Below are positions 31,088 to 42,955 of a stretch of 64,000 nt of DNA, one piece after another; positions within the stretch are counted from its first letter, which is position 1; each line of letters starts with the position of its first letter. The DNA is from Aquipseudomonas guryensis (GTDB lineage Bacteria; Pseudomonadota; Gammaproteobacteria; Pseudomonadales; Pseudomonadaceae). Location: assembly GCF_014164785.1 (NCBI RefSeq), contig NZ_JACJFN010000004.1, positions 124,001 to 188,000 of the forward strand. The letters run 5' to 3'. Position numbers and translations under genes: made by a program. The notes under the pieces were generated by a model. It was given only the letters and a program-made list of their open reading frames with translations. It was not told the origin of the DNA and searched no databases.

Positions 31088-32104
31088 ATGCTGGTGATGC
31101 GCCCCGCGCAACTGTCCGACCTTGCCGAAGTGCAGCGTCTGGCTGCGGATAGCCCGGTAGGTGTCACGTCACTGCCGGACGACGCAGCCCGCCTGAGCGA
31201 CAAGATCGCCGCCTCGGAGGCCTCGTTCGCCGCCGAAGTCAGTTTCAATGGCGAGGAGAGCTACTTCTTCGTCCTCGAAGACACCGCCAGCGGCCGCCTG
31301 GTCGGCTGCTCCGGCATCGTCGCCTCAGCCGGTTACTCCGAGCCCTTCTACAGCTTCCGCAACGAGACCTTCGTGCATGCCTCGCGCGAGCTGAAGATCC
31401 ACAACAAGATCCACGTCCTCTCGCTGTGCCACGACCTCACCGGCAACAGCCTGCTGACCAGCTTCTACGTGCAGCGCGAACTGGTCGACAGCGCCTTCGC
31501 CGAGCTCAACTCGCGGGCTCGTCTGCTGTTCGTTGCCAGCCACCCGGAGCGTTTCGCCGACGCCATGGTGGTGGAGATCGTCGGCTACAGCGATGAGCAC
31601 GGCGATTCGCCGTTCTGGGATGCGGTCGGGCGCAACTTCTTCGACATGAGCTACACCGAGGCCGAGCGCCTGTGTGGCCTGAAGAGCCGCACCTTCCTCG
31701 CCGAGCTGATGCCGCATTACCCGATCTACGTGCCGCTGCTGCCCGATAGCGCGCAGGAAGCTATGGGCCAGGTCTACAGTCGCGCCCAGGTGACCTTCGA
31801 CATCCTCATGCGCGAAGGCTTCGAGACCGATCACTACATCGACATCTTCGACGGCGGCCCGACCCTGCATGCGCGCACCTCGGGCATCCGCTCGATCGCC
31901 CAGAGCCGTGTGGTGCCCTTGCGTATCGGTGAGCCGGGCAAGGGTGGCCGCCAGTACCTGGTGAGCAACGGCCAACTGCAGGACTTCCGCGCCATCGTCG
32001 CCGACCTCGATTGGGTACCCGGCAAGCCGGTAACCCTGTCCGCCGAAGCGGCCGAGGCCCTGGGTGTCGGTGAAGGCGTCAGCGTCAGGCTGGTCGCGGT
32101 TTAA
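31088..32104 (+). CDS. aruF: Arginine N-succinyltransferase alpha subunit AruF
   Basis: First step of the AST pathway, arginine plus succinyl-CoA. 338-residue AstA-family protein, paired with AruG as the heteromeric enzyme of pseudomonads. MLVMRPAQLSDLAEVQRLA at the start and ELKIHNKIHVLSLCHDLTGN (about 101-120) match the paralog's ELKIHREIPTLFLANDLTGN. The ILMREGFETDHYIDIFDGGP region near the C-terminus is also shared. AAGGAG lies before the ATG. Confidence 0.95.
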   Translation: MLVMRPAQLSDLAEVQRLAADSPVGVTSLPDDAARLSDKIAASEASFAAEVSFNGEESYFFVLEDTASGRLVGCSGIVASAGYSEPFYSFRNETFVHASRELKIHNKIHVLSLCHDLTGNSLLTSFYVQRELVDSAFAELNSRARLLFVASHPERFADAMVVEIVGYSDEHGDSPFWDAVGRNFFDMSYTEAERLCGLKSRTFLAELMPHYPIYVPLLPDSAQEAMGQVYSRAQVTFDILMREGFETDHYIDIFDGGPTLHARTSGIRSIAQSRVVPLRIGEPGKGGRQYLVSNGQLQDFRAIVADLDWVPGKPVTLSAEAAEALGVGEGVSVRLVAV

Positions 32105-32192
32105 CTACAAGCGGCGTGCTGCGCGCAGCATGCCTGGATACCTTTCAAACTCGTAGCTGGCCGCCGCAGGCAGGCCGCTATCCGGAGGATCT

Positions 32193-34680
<2,488 letters not shown>

Positions 34681-34681
<1 letters not shown>

Positions 34682-36027
34682 TGTCCGCCTATGAAATGAA
34701 CTTCGATGGCCTGGTTGGCCCGACCCACAACTACGGCGGCCTGTCCTATGGCAACGTGGCGTCGCAGAGCAACAGTCAGGCTACTTCCAGTCCTAAGGAA
34801 GCGGCACTGCAGGGCCTGGGCAAGATGAAGGCACTGATGGAAATGGGCTTCAAGCAGGGCGTATTTGCCCCGCAGGAGCGCCAAGACGTCGCGGCCTTGC
34901 GCAGCCTGGGTTTCGCCGGCACTGATGCGCAGGTGATTGCCCAGGCGGCGAAAGAGGCGATGCCGTTGCTGGCGGCTGTAAGTTCGGCTTCCAGCATGTG
35001 GACGGCCAACTCCTGCACCGTCAGCCCGAGTGCCGACACCGCCGACGGCCGCGTGCATTTCACTGCGGCCAACCTCAACTGCAAGTTCCACCGCAGCATC
35101 GAGCACCCGACCACCAGCCGCGTGCTTGGCGCCATGTTCGCCAGCGAGCAGCACTTCGCTCACCACGCCGCGTTGCCGGCGGTCGGCCAGTTCGGCGATG
35201 AAGGTGCGGCCAACCACACGCGCTTCTGCAAGGGCTATGGCGATGCCGGTGTGGAGTTCTTTGTCTACGGTCGCAGCGCCTTCGACAGCCGCTACCCGGC
35301 GCCACAGCGTTACCCCGCGCGGCAGACCCTGGAAGCCTCGCAGGCCATCGCCCGCCTGCATGGCCTGAGCGACGAGGGTGTGGTCTATGCTCAACAGAAC
35401 CCGGCGGTGATCGACCAGGGTGTGTTCCATAATGATGTGATCGCGGTGGGTAACGGCGAAGTGCTGTTCTACCATCAGGATGCCTTCCTCGACACTGAGC
35501 GGGTGCTGGCCGAACTGGCCGCCAAGCTCGGCCGCCGTGGCGGCAACTTCCAGGCGGTCTGTGTGCCGCGTGAAGCGGTGACGGTGGACGATGCAGTGCG
35601 CTCGTACCTGTTCAACAGTCAGCTGCTGACTCGCGCCGACGGCAACATGCTGCTGATCGTGCCGGAGGAGTGCCGCAACAACAGCAATGTGTGGAACTAC
35701 CTGCAGCAGCTCACCAGCGGCAACGGCCCGATTCGCGAGGTCAAGGTGTTCGACCTCAAACAGAGCATGCAGAACGGCGGTGGACCGGCTTGCCTGCGCC
35801 TGCGCGTGGCGCTCAAGGACAACGAACTGGCGGCGGTCAATCCTGGCGTGATCATGACCCCGAACCTGTACGAAACCCTGACCAGCTGGGTCGGCAAGCA
35901 CTACCGTGATCGGTTGGCGGAAAGCGACCTGGCCGATCCGCAACTGCTCATCGAATGCCGCACGGCATTGGATGAACTGACGCAGATCCTTAAACTAGGC
36001 GCGGTTTATCCTTTCCAATTGGCTTAA
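34681..36027 (+). CDS. aruB: N-succinylarginine dihydrolase AruB
   Basis: Second step of the AST pathway; releases two ammonia and CO2 from succinylarginine to give succinylornithine. 448-residue amidinotransferase-fold protein. Typical stretches are [20 protein letters not shown] (about 5-24), [20 protein letters not shown], and the C-terminal [18 protein letters not shown] that holds the catalytic Cys (about residue 365). Coupled to aruD at TAATG. Confidence 0.96.
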
Positions 36028-36041
36028 AGAGTACTTATTTC

Positions 36042-36329
36042 ATGTCCGACGCCCTGCAACTTATCCTCGAAGACACTGACGGCACCCAGCTGGAAACTTC
36101 CTGCACGCGCTTTGCCGTCATCTGGCAGGGCAAGGAAGTGTGGATTCAGACTGCCGGCAACGGTCAGCTGCTGATCGGTGTGGATGTGGAGGAGGGTGAC
36201 GCCGAATACGCCAACCTGCTGCTGCGCCCGCTGGCCACTAACCTGGTCAGCCTGCAGCTGGAGATGGAACCGGCCGAGGTCGGCGACGAAGATGACGACC
36301 ATGTGCATGGTCCGGACTGCAACCACTAA
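36042..36329 (+). CDS. Small conserved protein in the aru operon
   Basis: 95-residue soluble protein that I recognise only as the conserved hypothetical that sits between aruB and aruE in pseudomonads. No known domain. The C-terminus is a short acidic, His/Cys-containing tail ([15 protein letters not shown]) that could bind a metal. It begins 14 bp after aruB and ends 14 bp before aruE, so it is co-transcribed. A role in arginine catabolism is suggested only by position. Confidence 0.8.
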   Translation: MSDALQLILEDTDGTQLETSCTRFAVIWQGKEVWIQTAGNGQLLIGVDVEEGDAEYANLLLRPLATNLVSLQLEMEPAEVGDEDDDHVHGPDCNH

Positions 36330-36343
36330 GGACGTCTGCTGCC

Positions 36344-37336
36344 ATGCTCGCCCTCGGCAAACTGCTTGAACTGACCCTGGCCGGCCGTGAGCCGACCGAG
36401 AAGATTCAGCTGACCCGCGAGGGTGCGCGCTTGCACTGGCTGGGCCTCGGGGCGCTGGAAGTAACCCCGCCGGTCGGTGCCGACTGCGGCCTCGATTTGT
36501 TGCTGTCCGCCGGTATCCATGGCAACGAAACCGCTCCGATCGAACTGCTCGACCGCCTGCTGCAGCGCATTGCCTCTGGGCAGCTGATTCCGCAGGCGCG
36601 CATTCTCTTTCTGTTCGGCAATCCCGAGGCCATGCGTCGCGGCGAGCGCTATATCGAGCAGGACATCAACCGTCTGTTCAGCGGTCGCCACGAGCAGAGC
36701 AGTGGTCCCGAGGCCCTGCGTGCCAACGAACTGGAGCGTCTGGCGGCGGCTTTCTTCAGCAAGACCGGGCGTGCCCGCCTGCATTACGACCTGCATACCG
36801 CCATTCGCGCCTCGAAGATCGAGCAGTTTGCCCTCTACCCCTATGCCGAAGGGCGTAAGCATTCAGCCAGCGAGCTGGCGCGCCTGCGTGCCGCAGGTAT
36901 CGATGCGGTGCTGCTGCAGAAGAAGGTTGGCATCACCTTCAGTTCCTACACCTACGCGCACCTGGATGCCGAGGCCTTTACCCTGGAGCTGGGCAAGGCA
37001 CGGCCATTCGGGCAGAACCAGGAGGTCAATCTCGATCTGCTGGAGCAGCGTCTGCAGCAGCTGATCGAGAACAACGAGCCGGCCGATACCCGGCTCGATG
37101 GGCTGCAGCTGTTCAGCGTGGCGCGTGAGGTAATCAAGCACAGCGATGCCTTCAAGCTGAATCTGCCCAGCGACGTGGAGAACTTCAGCGAGCTACCGGT
37201 CGGCTACCTGCTGGCCGAGGACATCGCCGGCACCCGCTGGCTGGTGGAAGAGCAGGGTGCACGGATCATCTTCCCCAATCCCAAGGTCAAGAACGGTCTG
37301 CGTGCGGGAATCCTGATCGTTCCTACTACCCTCTAA
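36344..37336 (+). CDS. aruE: Succinylglutamate desuccinylase AruE
   Basis: Last step of the AST pathway: cleaves N-succinylglutamate to glutamate and succinate. 330-residue AspA/AstE zinc peptidase-like enzyme. Zinc ligands lie in [11 protein letters not shown] (His and Glu, about 52-62) and in [10 protein letters not shown] (His, about 149); the [20 protein letters not shown] segment (about 89-108) is typical. It ends the aru operon; an alaS promoter follows. Confidence 0.95.
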   Translation: MLALGKLLELTLAGREPTEKIQLTREGARLHWLGLGALEVTPPVGADCGLDLLLSAGIHGNETAPIELLDRLLQRIASGQLIPQARILFLFGNPEAMRRGERYIEQDINRLFSGRHEQSSGPEALRANELERLAAAFFSKTGRARLHYDLHTAIRASKIEQFALYPYAEGRKHSASELARLRAAGIDAVLLQKKVGITFSSYTYAHLDAEAFTLELGKARPFGQNQEVNLDLLEQRLQQLIENNEPADTRLDGLQLFSVAREVIKHSDAFKLNLPSDVENFSELPVGYLLAEDIAGTRWLVEEQGARIIFPNPKVKNGLRAGILIVPTTL

Positions 37337-37447
37337 GTCGCAGAGCAAAACCGGCGCACCGGTCATTTTCTGCGCGCTTCATCCAGTCGATAGCCGTTTT
37401 CTATCCTTTTTCCCCGTAAACGGGCTGTGCCTGCCGCGCGGGGCCGA

Positions 37448-37453
37448 TATAAT
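37448..37453 (+). promoter_or_regulatory. Promoter -10 element for alaS
   Basis: Perfect TATAAT 50 bp before the alaS ATG. The -35 region (around 37425) is a poor match, so strength or an activator cannot be judged. Confidence 0.45.
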
Positions 37454-37502
37454 GCGGCCCTTTGCCGGCTTGCCGTGGCCGTCGTTTGCCTGGAAGAAAT
37501 AC

Positions 37503-40127
37503 ATGAAAAGCGCAGAAATCCGTGAAGCCTTCCTCCGCTTCTTCGAAGAGAAGGGGCACACCCGTGTCGCATCCAGCTCGCTGATCCCGGCGAACGACCC
37601 GACCCTGCTGTTCACCAACGCCGGGATGAACCAGTTCAAGGACTGTTTCCTCGGCCTGGAAAAGCGCGCCTACACCCGCGCCACCACCAGCCAGAAGTGC
37701 GTGCGTGCTGGCGGCAAGCACAACGATCTGGAAAACGTCGGCTACACCGCGCGCCATCACACCTTCTTCGAAATGCTGGGTAACTTCAGCTTCGGCGACT
37801 ATTTCAAGCGTGACGCCATCAGCTACGCTTGGGAGTTCCTGACTTCCGATAAGTGGCTGAACCTGCCAAAAGAGAAACTCTGGGTCACCGTCTACGCCAC
37901 CGATGACGAGGCCTACGACATCTGGCACAAGGAAGTCGGCATCCCGGCCGAGCGGATGATTCGCATCGGTGACAACAAGGGCGCGCCGTACGCTTCCGAC
38001 AACTTCTGGGCCATGGGCGATACCGGCCCGTGCGGCCCGTGCACCGAGATCTTCTTCGACCACGGCGAGCACATCTGGGGCGGCCCGCCCGGCTCGCCGG
38101 AAGAAGACGGCGACCGCTACATCGAGATCTGGAACAACGTGTTCATGCAGTTCAACCGCACCGCGGACGGCGTGCTGCACCCGCTGCCGGCGCCGAGCGT
38201 GGACACCGGCATGGGCCTGGAGCGCATCAGCGCGGTGCTGCAGCACGTCAACTCGAACTACGAGATCGACCTGTTCCAGAGCCTGCTGAACGCTGCGGCC
38301 AAGGCCATCGGCTGCGCCAACGAGGCCCAGGCTTCGCTGAAAGTGGTGGCCGATCACATCCGTTCCTGCGGCTTCCTGATCGCCGATGGCGTGACCCCGT
38401 CCAACGAAGGTCGCGGCTACGTGCTGCGTCGTATCATCCGTCGCGCCTGTCGCCACGGTAACAAGCTGGGCGCCAAGGGCAGCTTCTTCTACCAGATCGT
38501 TGCCGCGCTGGTCGGCGAGATGGGCGAAGCCTTCCCCGAACTGAAACAGCAGCAGGCGCATATCGAGCGCGTGCTGAAGACCGAGGAAGAGCAGTTCGCC
38601 AAGACCCTGGAACAGGGCCTGAAAATCCTCGAGCAGGATCTTTCCGAGCTGAAGGGCAGCGTCATCCCCGGCGAAGTGATCTTCAAGCTGTACGACACCT
38701 ACGGCTTCCCCATGGACCTCACCGGCGACATCGCCCGTGAGCGCGAGCTGACCCTCGACGAGGAAGGCTTCGAGCGCGAGATGGATGCCCAGCGTGAGCG
38801 CGCCCGCTCCGCCAGCGCCTTCGGCCTGGACTACAACAGCCTGGTCAAGGTCGACGTGGATACCGTTTTCACCGGTTATGCGGGCACCCAGGGTGCCGGT
38901 AAGGTTATCGCCCTGTTCAAGGCAGGTGCCGCTGTCGACAGCCTGGGCGAAGGAGAGGAGGGCGTGATCGTCCTCGACCAGACACCGTTTTACGCCGAAT
39001 CCGGCGGTCAGGTGGGTGATACCGGTTACCTGACTGCTGCCGGTGTGCGCGTCGATGTGCGTGATACCACCAAGGCCGGTGGTGCCTTTCTGCACCACGC
39101 TATCGTGGCTCAGGGTGCGATCAATCTTGGTGCCGAGCTGCAGGCCGTGGTCGATGCCTCGGTGCGCCAGGCCACCGCGCTGAACCATTCCGCGACCCAC
39201 CTGTTGCACGCGGCGCTGCGCCAGATCCTCGGTGAGCACGTGCAGCAGAAGGGCTCGCTGGTCGACAGCCAGCGTCTGCGCTTCGACTTCAGCCACTTCG
39301 AGGCGATCAAGCCCGAGCAGCTGAAAGCCCTGGAAGAACTGGTCAACGCCGAGATCCGCAAGAACTCGGCCGTCGAGACCGAAGAGACCGACATTGAAAC
39401 CGCCAAGCAGAAAGGCGCCATGGCGCTGTTCGGCGAGAAATACGGCGATGAAGTGCGCGTGCTGAGCATGGGTGGCAGCTTCTCCGTTGAGCTGTGCGGT
39501 GGTACCCACGTCTCGCGTACCGGCGATATCGGTCTGTTCAAGATCACCAGCGAATGCGGTGTGGCCGCCGGTGTGCGTCGTATCGAAGGGGTCACCGGCG
39601 CCGCGGCGCTGGCCTGGCTGAACAGCGCGGAAGAACAGCTGAAAGAAGCCGCTGCGCTGGTCAAGGGCAGTCGCGACAACGTGCTGGACAAGCTGTCCGG
39701 CCTGATCGAGCGCAACCGTCAGCTGGAAAAGGAGCTGGAGCAGCTCAAGGCCAAGGCCGCCAGTGCCGCCGGCAATGACCTGGCTGGTTCCGCTGTCGAG
39801 ATCAAAGGCATCAAGGTGTTGGCTTCACGTCTCGACGGTCTGGACGGCAAGGCCCTGCTGGCGATGGTTGATCAGCTGAAGAACAAGCTCGGCAGCGCGG
39901 TGATCCTGCTCGGCGGCGTGCAGGACGACAAGGTTGTGCTGGTTGCCGGCGTGACCCAGGACCTGACCGCCAAGCTCAAGGCCGGCGACCTGATGCGTCA
40001 GGCTGCAGCGGCTGTCGGCGGCAAGGGCGGCGGTCGTCCGGACATGGCCCAGGGTGGCGGTGTCGATGCCGGCAAACTGGACGAGGCGCTGGCCCTGGCT
40101 GCGACCTTCGTCGAACAAGCGCTGTAA
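37503..40127 (+). CDS. alaS: Alanyl-tRNA synthetase
   Basis: Charges tRNA-Ala. 874 residues, standard AlaS length. The N-terminal [20 protein letters not shown] starts the class II catalytic domain (motif 2 region [18 protein letters not shown]). The editing domain has zinc-site motifs [11 protein letters not shown] (about 563-573) and [10 protein letters not shown] (about 664-673), and a C-terminal coiled coil and C-Ala domain follow. Start at 37503 rather than 37452, because it gives the canonical N-terminus. It precedes lysC and rsmA, as in P. aeruginosa. Confidence 0.97.
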   Translation: MKSAEIREAFLRFFEEKGHTRVASSSLIPANDPTLLFTNAGMNQFKDCFLGLEKRAYTRATTSQKCVRAGGKHNDLENVGYTARHHTFFEMLGNFSFGDYFKRDAISYAWEFLTSDKWLNLPKEKLWVTVYATDDEAYDIWHKEVGIPAERMIRIGDNKGAPYASDNFWAMGDTGPCGPCTEIFFDHGEHIWGGPPGSPEEDGDRYIEIWNNVFMQFNRTADGVLHPLPAPSVDTGMGLERISAVLQHVNSNYEIDLFQSLLNAAAKAIGCANEAQASLKVVADHIRSCGFLIADGVTPSNEGRGYVLRRIIRRACRHGNKLGAKGSFFYQIVAALVGEMGEAFPELKQQQAHIERVLKTEEEQFAKTLEQGLKILEQDLSELKGSVIPGEVIFKLYDTYGFPMDLTGDIARERELTLDEEGFEREMDAQRERARSASAFGLDYNSLVKVDVDTVFTGYAGTQGAGKVIALFKAGAAVDSLGEGEEGVIVLDQTPFYAESGGQVGDTGYLTAAGVRVDVRDTTKAGGAFLHHAIVAQGAINLGAELQAVVDASVRQATALNHSATHLLHAALRQILGEHVQQKGSLVDSQRLRFDFSHFEAIKPEQLKALEELVNAEIRKNSAVETEETDIETAKQKGAMALFGEKYGDEVRVLSMGGSFSVELCGGTHVSRTGDIGLFKITSECGVAAGVRRIEGVTGAAALAWLNSAEEQLKEAAALVKGSRDNVLDKLSGLIERNRQLEKELEQLKAKAASAAGNDLAGSAVEIKGIKVLASRLDGLDGKALLAMVDQLKNKLGSAVILLGGVQDDKVVLVAGVTQDLTAKLKAGDLMRQAAAAVGGKGGGRPDMAQGGGVDAGKLDEALALAATFVEQAL

Positions 40128-40228
40128 AACAGCAAAAACCAGGCCTGCAGTGCGTCCGGCAGGCCTTGGCAGTATGACCCGATGCGGGTTTAATGGGCGC
40201 CCTTCGAGGAATCAGGCGGCTTTTTGAC

Positions 40229-41467
40229 ATGGCTTTGATCGTACAGAAGTTTGGGGGCACCTCCGTCGGCACCGTCGAGCGTATTCAGCAGGTGGCCGAG
40301 AAGGTGAAGAAGTTCCGCGCAGGCGGCGATGATATCGTCGTCGTGGTTTCCGCCATGAGTGGCGAAACCAACCGCCTGATCGAACTGGCCAAGCAGGTCA
40401 GCGATGGTCAGCCGGTGCCGCGCGAACTCGACGTGATGGTTTCCACTGGCGAGCAGGTGACCATTGCCCTGCTGGCCATGGCCCTGATCAAGCTGGGCGT
40501 GCCGGCGGTGTCCTACACCGGCAACCAGGTGCGCATCCTCACCGACAGCGCCCACACCAAAGCGCGCATTCTGCAGATCGACGACCAGCGCATTCGCGCC
40601 GACCTCAAGGCTGGTCGTGTGGTCGTGGTCGCCGGTTTCCAGGGCGTGGACGAGGAAGGCAACATCACCACGCTCGGTCGTGGCGGCTCCGATACCACGG
40701 GTGTGGCCCTGGCTGCGGCGCTGAAAGCAGACGAGTGCCAGATCTACACCGACGTCGATGGCGTCTACACCACCGATCCTCGTGTGGTGCCCAAGGCCCA
40801 GCGCTTGGACAAGATCACCTTCGAAGAGATGCTGGAAATGGCCAGCCTCGGCTCCAAGGTGCTGCAGATCCGCTCGGTGGAATTCGCCGGCAAGTACAAC
40901 GTCCCGCTGCGCGTGCTGCACAGCTTCCAGGAGGGGCCAGGCACCCTCATTACCCTTGATGAAGAGGAATCCATGGAACAGCCGATCATCTCCGGCATCG
41001 CTTTCAACCGCGACGAAGCCAAGCTGACCATCCGTGGCGTGCCGGATATTCCGGGCGTGGCCTTCAAGATCCTCGGTCCGATCAGTGCCGCCAATATCGA
41101 AGTGGACATGATCGTGCAGAACGTGGCGCATGATAACACCACCGACTTTACCTTCACCGTGCACCGCAATGACTACAACAACGCCATGGGCGTGTTGGAA
41201 AACACCGCGCGCGAGCTGGGTGCCCGTGAAGTGATCGGCGACACCAATATCGCCAAGGTTTCCATCGTTGGCGTCGGCATGCGTTCCCATGCCGGCGTTG
41301 CTAGCCGCATGTTCGAGGCGCTGGCCAAGGAAACCATCAATATCCAGATGATCTCGACTTCGGAAATCAAGGTTTCCGTGGTGATCGAAGAGAAATACCT
41401 GGAGCTGGCGGTGCGCGCGCTGCACACTGCCTTCGAACTGGACGCTCCGGCCCGACAGGGCGAGTGA
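40229..41467 (+). CDS. lysC: Aspartate kinase
   Basis: First step of the lysine/threonine/methionine pathway. 412 residues: kinase domain (about 1-245, MALIVQKFGGTSVGTVERIQ; SGEQ; GRGGSDTTGVALAAAL) and two C-terminal ACT domains for feedback control (PDIPGVAFKILGPISAANIE, GVGMRSHAGVASRMFEAL). Start at 40229; the open frame runs 12 codons further upstream. Met249 is preceded by GAAGAGGA and could start a separate beta subunit. Confidence 0.96.
   Translation: MALIVQKFGGTSVGTVERIQQVAEKVKKFRAGGDDIVVVVSAMSGETNRLIELAKQVSDGQPVPRELDVMVSTGEQVTIALLAMALIKLGVPAVSYTGNQVRILTDSAHTKARILQIDDQRIRADLKAGRVVVVAGFQGVDEEGNITTLGRGGSDTTGVALAAALKADECQIYTDVDGVYTTDPRVVPKAQRLDKITFEEMLEMASLGSKVLQIRSVEFAGKYNVPLRVLHSFQEGPGTLITLDEEESMEQPIISGIAFNRDEAKLTIRGVPDIPGVAFKILGPISAANIEVDMIVQNVAHDNTTDFTFTVHRNDYNNAMGVLENTARELGAREVIGDTNIAKVSIVGVGMRSHAGVASRMFEALAKETINIQMISTSEIKVSVVIEEKYLELAVRALHTAFELDAPARQGE
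40973..41467 (+). CDS. Possible in-frame beta subunit of aspartate kinase
   Basis: ATG at codon 249 of lysC with GAGGA 4 nt upstream would give a 164-residue polypeptide made of the two ACT domains only. The position matches the internal start of the alpha2beta2 aspartate kinases of Corynebacterium and Bacillus. Expression here is inferred. Confidence 0.45.
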   Translation: MEQPIISGIAFNRDEAKLTIRGVPDIPGVAFKILGPISAANIEVDMIVQNVAHDNTTDFTFTVHRNDYNNAMGVLENTARELGAREVIGDTNIAKVSIVGVGMRSHAGVASRMFEALAKETINIQMISTSEIKVSVVIEEKYLELAVRALHTAFELDAPARQGE

Positions 41468-41477
41468 TGCGTTGCCC

Positions 41478-41505
41478 AAAAGGCGCGGACTAGTCCGCGC
41501 CTTTT
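41478..41505 (+). terminator. Rho-independent terminator of lysC
   Basis: Arms AAAAGGCGCGGAC and GTCCGCGCCTTTT around TA, followed by GCCTTTTT; 10 bp after the lysC stop. Confidence 0.88.
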
Positions 41506-41526
41506 GCCTTTTTGAGTGGTGCGGCG

Positions 41527-41555
41527 GAACTTTCCTTTTGCCCGCACTGGTCAAT
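41527..41555 (+). promoter_or_regulatory. Possible AlgU (sigma E-type) promoter of rsmA
   Basis: GAACTT (41527-41532) is a full match to the AlgU -35 box; GTCAA/TCAAT at 17-18 bp spacing is a loose -10. An AlgU-dependent rsmA promoter is known in P. aeruginosa. The ATG is about 95 bp downstream. Confidence 0.35.
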
Positions 41556-41651
41556 ACTTGAGTGAAGGTTCCGATTAGAGCTTCGCGGGGCTGCCACTAT
41601 TTTATTTTCTGCAGACTTGTTGTCCTGAACTAAATCCGTGAGGAGAAAGGA

Positions 41652-41837
41652 ATGCTGATTCTGACTCGCCGGGTCGGAGAGACCCTGATGGTCGGTGATG
41701 AAGTGACCGTCACTGTGTTAGGCGTGAAAGGTAATCAGGTGCGCATCGGCGTCAACGCTCCGAAGGAAGTTGCCGTGCACCGTGAGGAAATTTACCAACG
41801 TATTCAGAAAGAGAAGGGCGACGAACCAAGCCACTAA
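41652..41837 (+). CDS. rsmA: Post-transcriptional regulator RsmA (CsrA)
   Basis: 61-residue dimeric RNA-binding protein that blocks GGA-containing leader mRNAs and controls secretion, motility and biofilm genes. [20 protein letters not shown] (1-20) and [20 protein letters not shown] (about 33-52, including the RNA-binding VHREEI) are canonical. GAGGAGAAAGGA precedes the ATG. Downstream lies tRNA-Ser, a typical Pseudomonas and enteric order. Confidence 0.97.
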   Translation: MLILTRRVGETLMVGDEVTVTVLGVKGNQVRIGVNAPKEVAVHREEIYQRIQKEKGDEPSH

Positions 41838-41857
41838 TTTTTATCGAAATTTTGGCT

Positions 41858-41885
41858 TTGCAAACGGGGAAAACATGGTTATCAT
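41858..41885 (+). promoter_or_regulatory. Promoter of tRNA-Ser(GCU)
   Basis: TTGCAA (41858-41863), 16-bp spacer, TATCAT (41880-41885), followed by a GC-rich discriminator (GCGCCCCG) and the tRNA 15 nt further on. Confidence 0.6.
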
Positions 41886-41899
41886 GCGCCCCGTGTTGC

Positions 41900-41990
41900 G
41901 GAGAGGTGGCCGAGTGGCCGAAGGCGCTCCCCTGCTAAGGGAGTACACCTCAAAAGGGTGTCGGGGGTTCGAATCCCCCCTTCTCCGCCA
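41900..41990 (+). tRNA. tRNA-Ser (anticodon GCT)
   Basis: 91-nt gene with encoded CCA. Acceptor GGAGAGG pairs with CTTCTCC; the anticodon loop CTGCTAA lies between TCCC and GGGA arms; a long variable arm (type II tRNA) and T loop GGTTCGAATCC are present. Confidence 0.95.
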
Positions 41991-42043
41991 TTATTTAGTG
42001 CTGTAGGCGTTGATGTTGAATGTCTGCAGTGCAAGCGTTACAT

Positions 42044-42120
42044 GCACTCATAGCTCAGCTGGATAGAGTACTCGGCTACGAACCGAGCGGTCGGAGGTTC
42101 GAATCCTCCTGAGTGCACCA
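42044..42120 (+). tRNA. tRNA-Arg (anticodon ACG), copy 1
   Basis: 77 nt with encoded CCA. Acceptor GCACTCA/TGAGTGC; anticodon stem CTCGG/CCGAG with loop CTACGAA. A34 should be edited to inosine. First of three identical copies. Confidence 0.96.
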
Positions 42121-42192
42121 AATCAGAATGGCTTGCAGTGATGCAGGCCATTTTGTTTCAGCCAGCGGTGATCTGGTTAAAAAGCACCATCT

Positions 42193-42269
42193 GCACTCAT
42201 AGCTCAGCTGGATAGAGTACTCGGCTACGAACCGAGCGGTCGGAGGTTCGAATCCTCCTGAGTGCACCA
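42193..42269 (+). tRNA. tRNA-Arg (anticodon ACG), copy 2
   Basis: Identical in sequence to the copy at 42044, CCA encoded. Confidence 0.96.
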
Positions 42270-42341
42270 TTTAAGAATCATGCGCAGCAATGTGGTTGAT
42301 TCGGTTTCAGCCAGTGGTGATCTGGTTTAAAAGCGCCATAT

Positions 42342-42418
42342 GCACTCATAGCTCAGCTGGATAGAGTACTCGGCTACGAACCGAGCGGTCGGAGGTTCGA
42401 ATCCTCCTGAGTGCACCA
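42342..42418 (+). tRNA. tRNA-Arg (anticodon ACG), copy 3
   Basis: Identical in sequence to the other two copies, CCA encoded; followed directly by a terminator. Confidence 0.96.
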
Positions 42419-42425
42419 TAAAACG

Positions 42426-42457
42426 AAAGGCCCGCAGACATGCGGGCCTTTTGCTTT
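42426..42457. terminator. Bidirectional terminator after the tRNA-Arg array
   Basis: Arms AAAGGCCCGCA and TGCGGGCCTTT around GACA, followed by TTGCTTTT. It also ends the minus-strand gene at 42458. Confidence 0.85.
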
Positions 42458-42955
42458 TCAGCGTTTACCTTTTACGCAGCCGCCTTCATCGAAGGTCACT
42501 TGGCGTCGATTGCCATCCGTATCCGTGTATTGATAGCGAGTCTGGCCATCCTGGGTGGTGACTTTATCCGGCTTGCCTAGGCTGCTTTCCACGTCGCTCT
42601 GGGTCATGCCGCTGCGCACCTGCTGGCGGATAATGGCATTGCGCCGCTCGCTGCCAGTGACTCGATTGCCGCAGCCGTCCTGCTTCGCGCCGGTGACGAG
42701 CACCTGCATGTCATTGTTTTTATCACTCTTGCTGCTCTGGCTCTTGCTGGTCTTGGCCAGTGGTATTGGCTTGCCTTGGCCTGGCGTCTGGTTTTCGGCG
42801 CTCTGCAGCGCCTGGCTGGCATCTGGCGGGCAGCCGTTGCGGGTGTAGGTGATATGGCCGCTGGTATCCTCGCAGCGAAACACAGTCGAGGCGAGTGGTT
42901 CTTGGCTGGGGTGGAGCAGGGCTGCGCAAAGTCCTGCGCATATCAGTCGTAGCAT
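42458..42955 (-). CDS. Exported DUF4124/BamE-like envelope protein
   Basis: 165-residue secreted protein with an N-terminal signal segment (about 1-22). The VFRCEDTSGHITYTRNGCPP stretch (about 25-44) is DUF4124-like. After a Ser/Lys/Gln-rich linker, the C-terminal part (about 105-160) resembles the SmpA/BamE fold: IRQQVRSGMTQSDVESSLGKPD, then TRYQYTDTDGNRRQVTFDEG. It probably lies in the periplasm; the role is unknown. It is convergent with the tRNA array. Confidence 0.75.
   Translation of the reverse strand: MLRLICAGLCAALLHPSQEPLASTVFRCEDTSGHITYTRNGCPPDASQALQSAENQTPGQGKPIPLAKTSKSQSSKSDKNNDMQVLVTGAKQDGCGNRVTGSERRNAIIRQQVRSGMTQSDVESSLGKPDKVTTQDGQTRYQYTDTDGNRRQVTFDEGGCVKGKR

Larger units (their letters stand above)
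42044..42418 (+). repeat. Tandem 149-bp repeat of tRNA-Arg units
   Basis: Three tRNA-Arg genes start at 42044, 42193 and 42342, a strict 149-bp period. The tRNAs are identical; the two 72-nt spacers share a well conserved second half (GTTTCAGCCAG...GGTGATCTGG) and diverge in a first-half hairpin. Confidence 0.85.

Noticed and set aside
37401..39509. 702-codon minus-strand frame opposite alaS
   Set aside because: Shadow frame with no recognisable domain, fully antisense to alaS.
42121..42200. tRNA array considered as an integration site with an att duplication
   Set aside because: No integrase or prophage genes follow, and the repeated unit includes complete tRNAs at a constant period, so tandem duplication explains it.
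42044..42418. Tandem repeats considered as a CRISPR array
   Set aside because: The 77-nt repeats are tRNA-Arg genes with full cloverleaf features.
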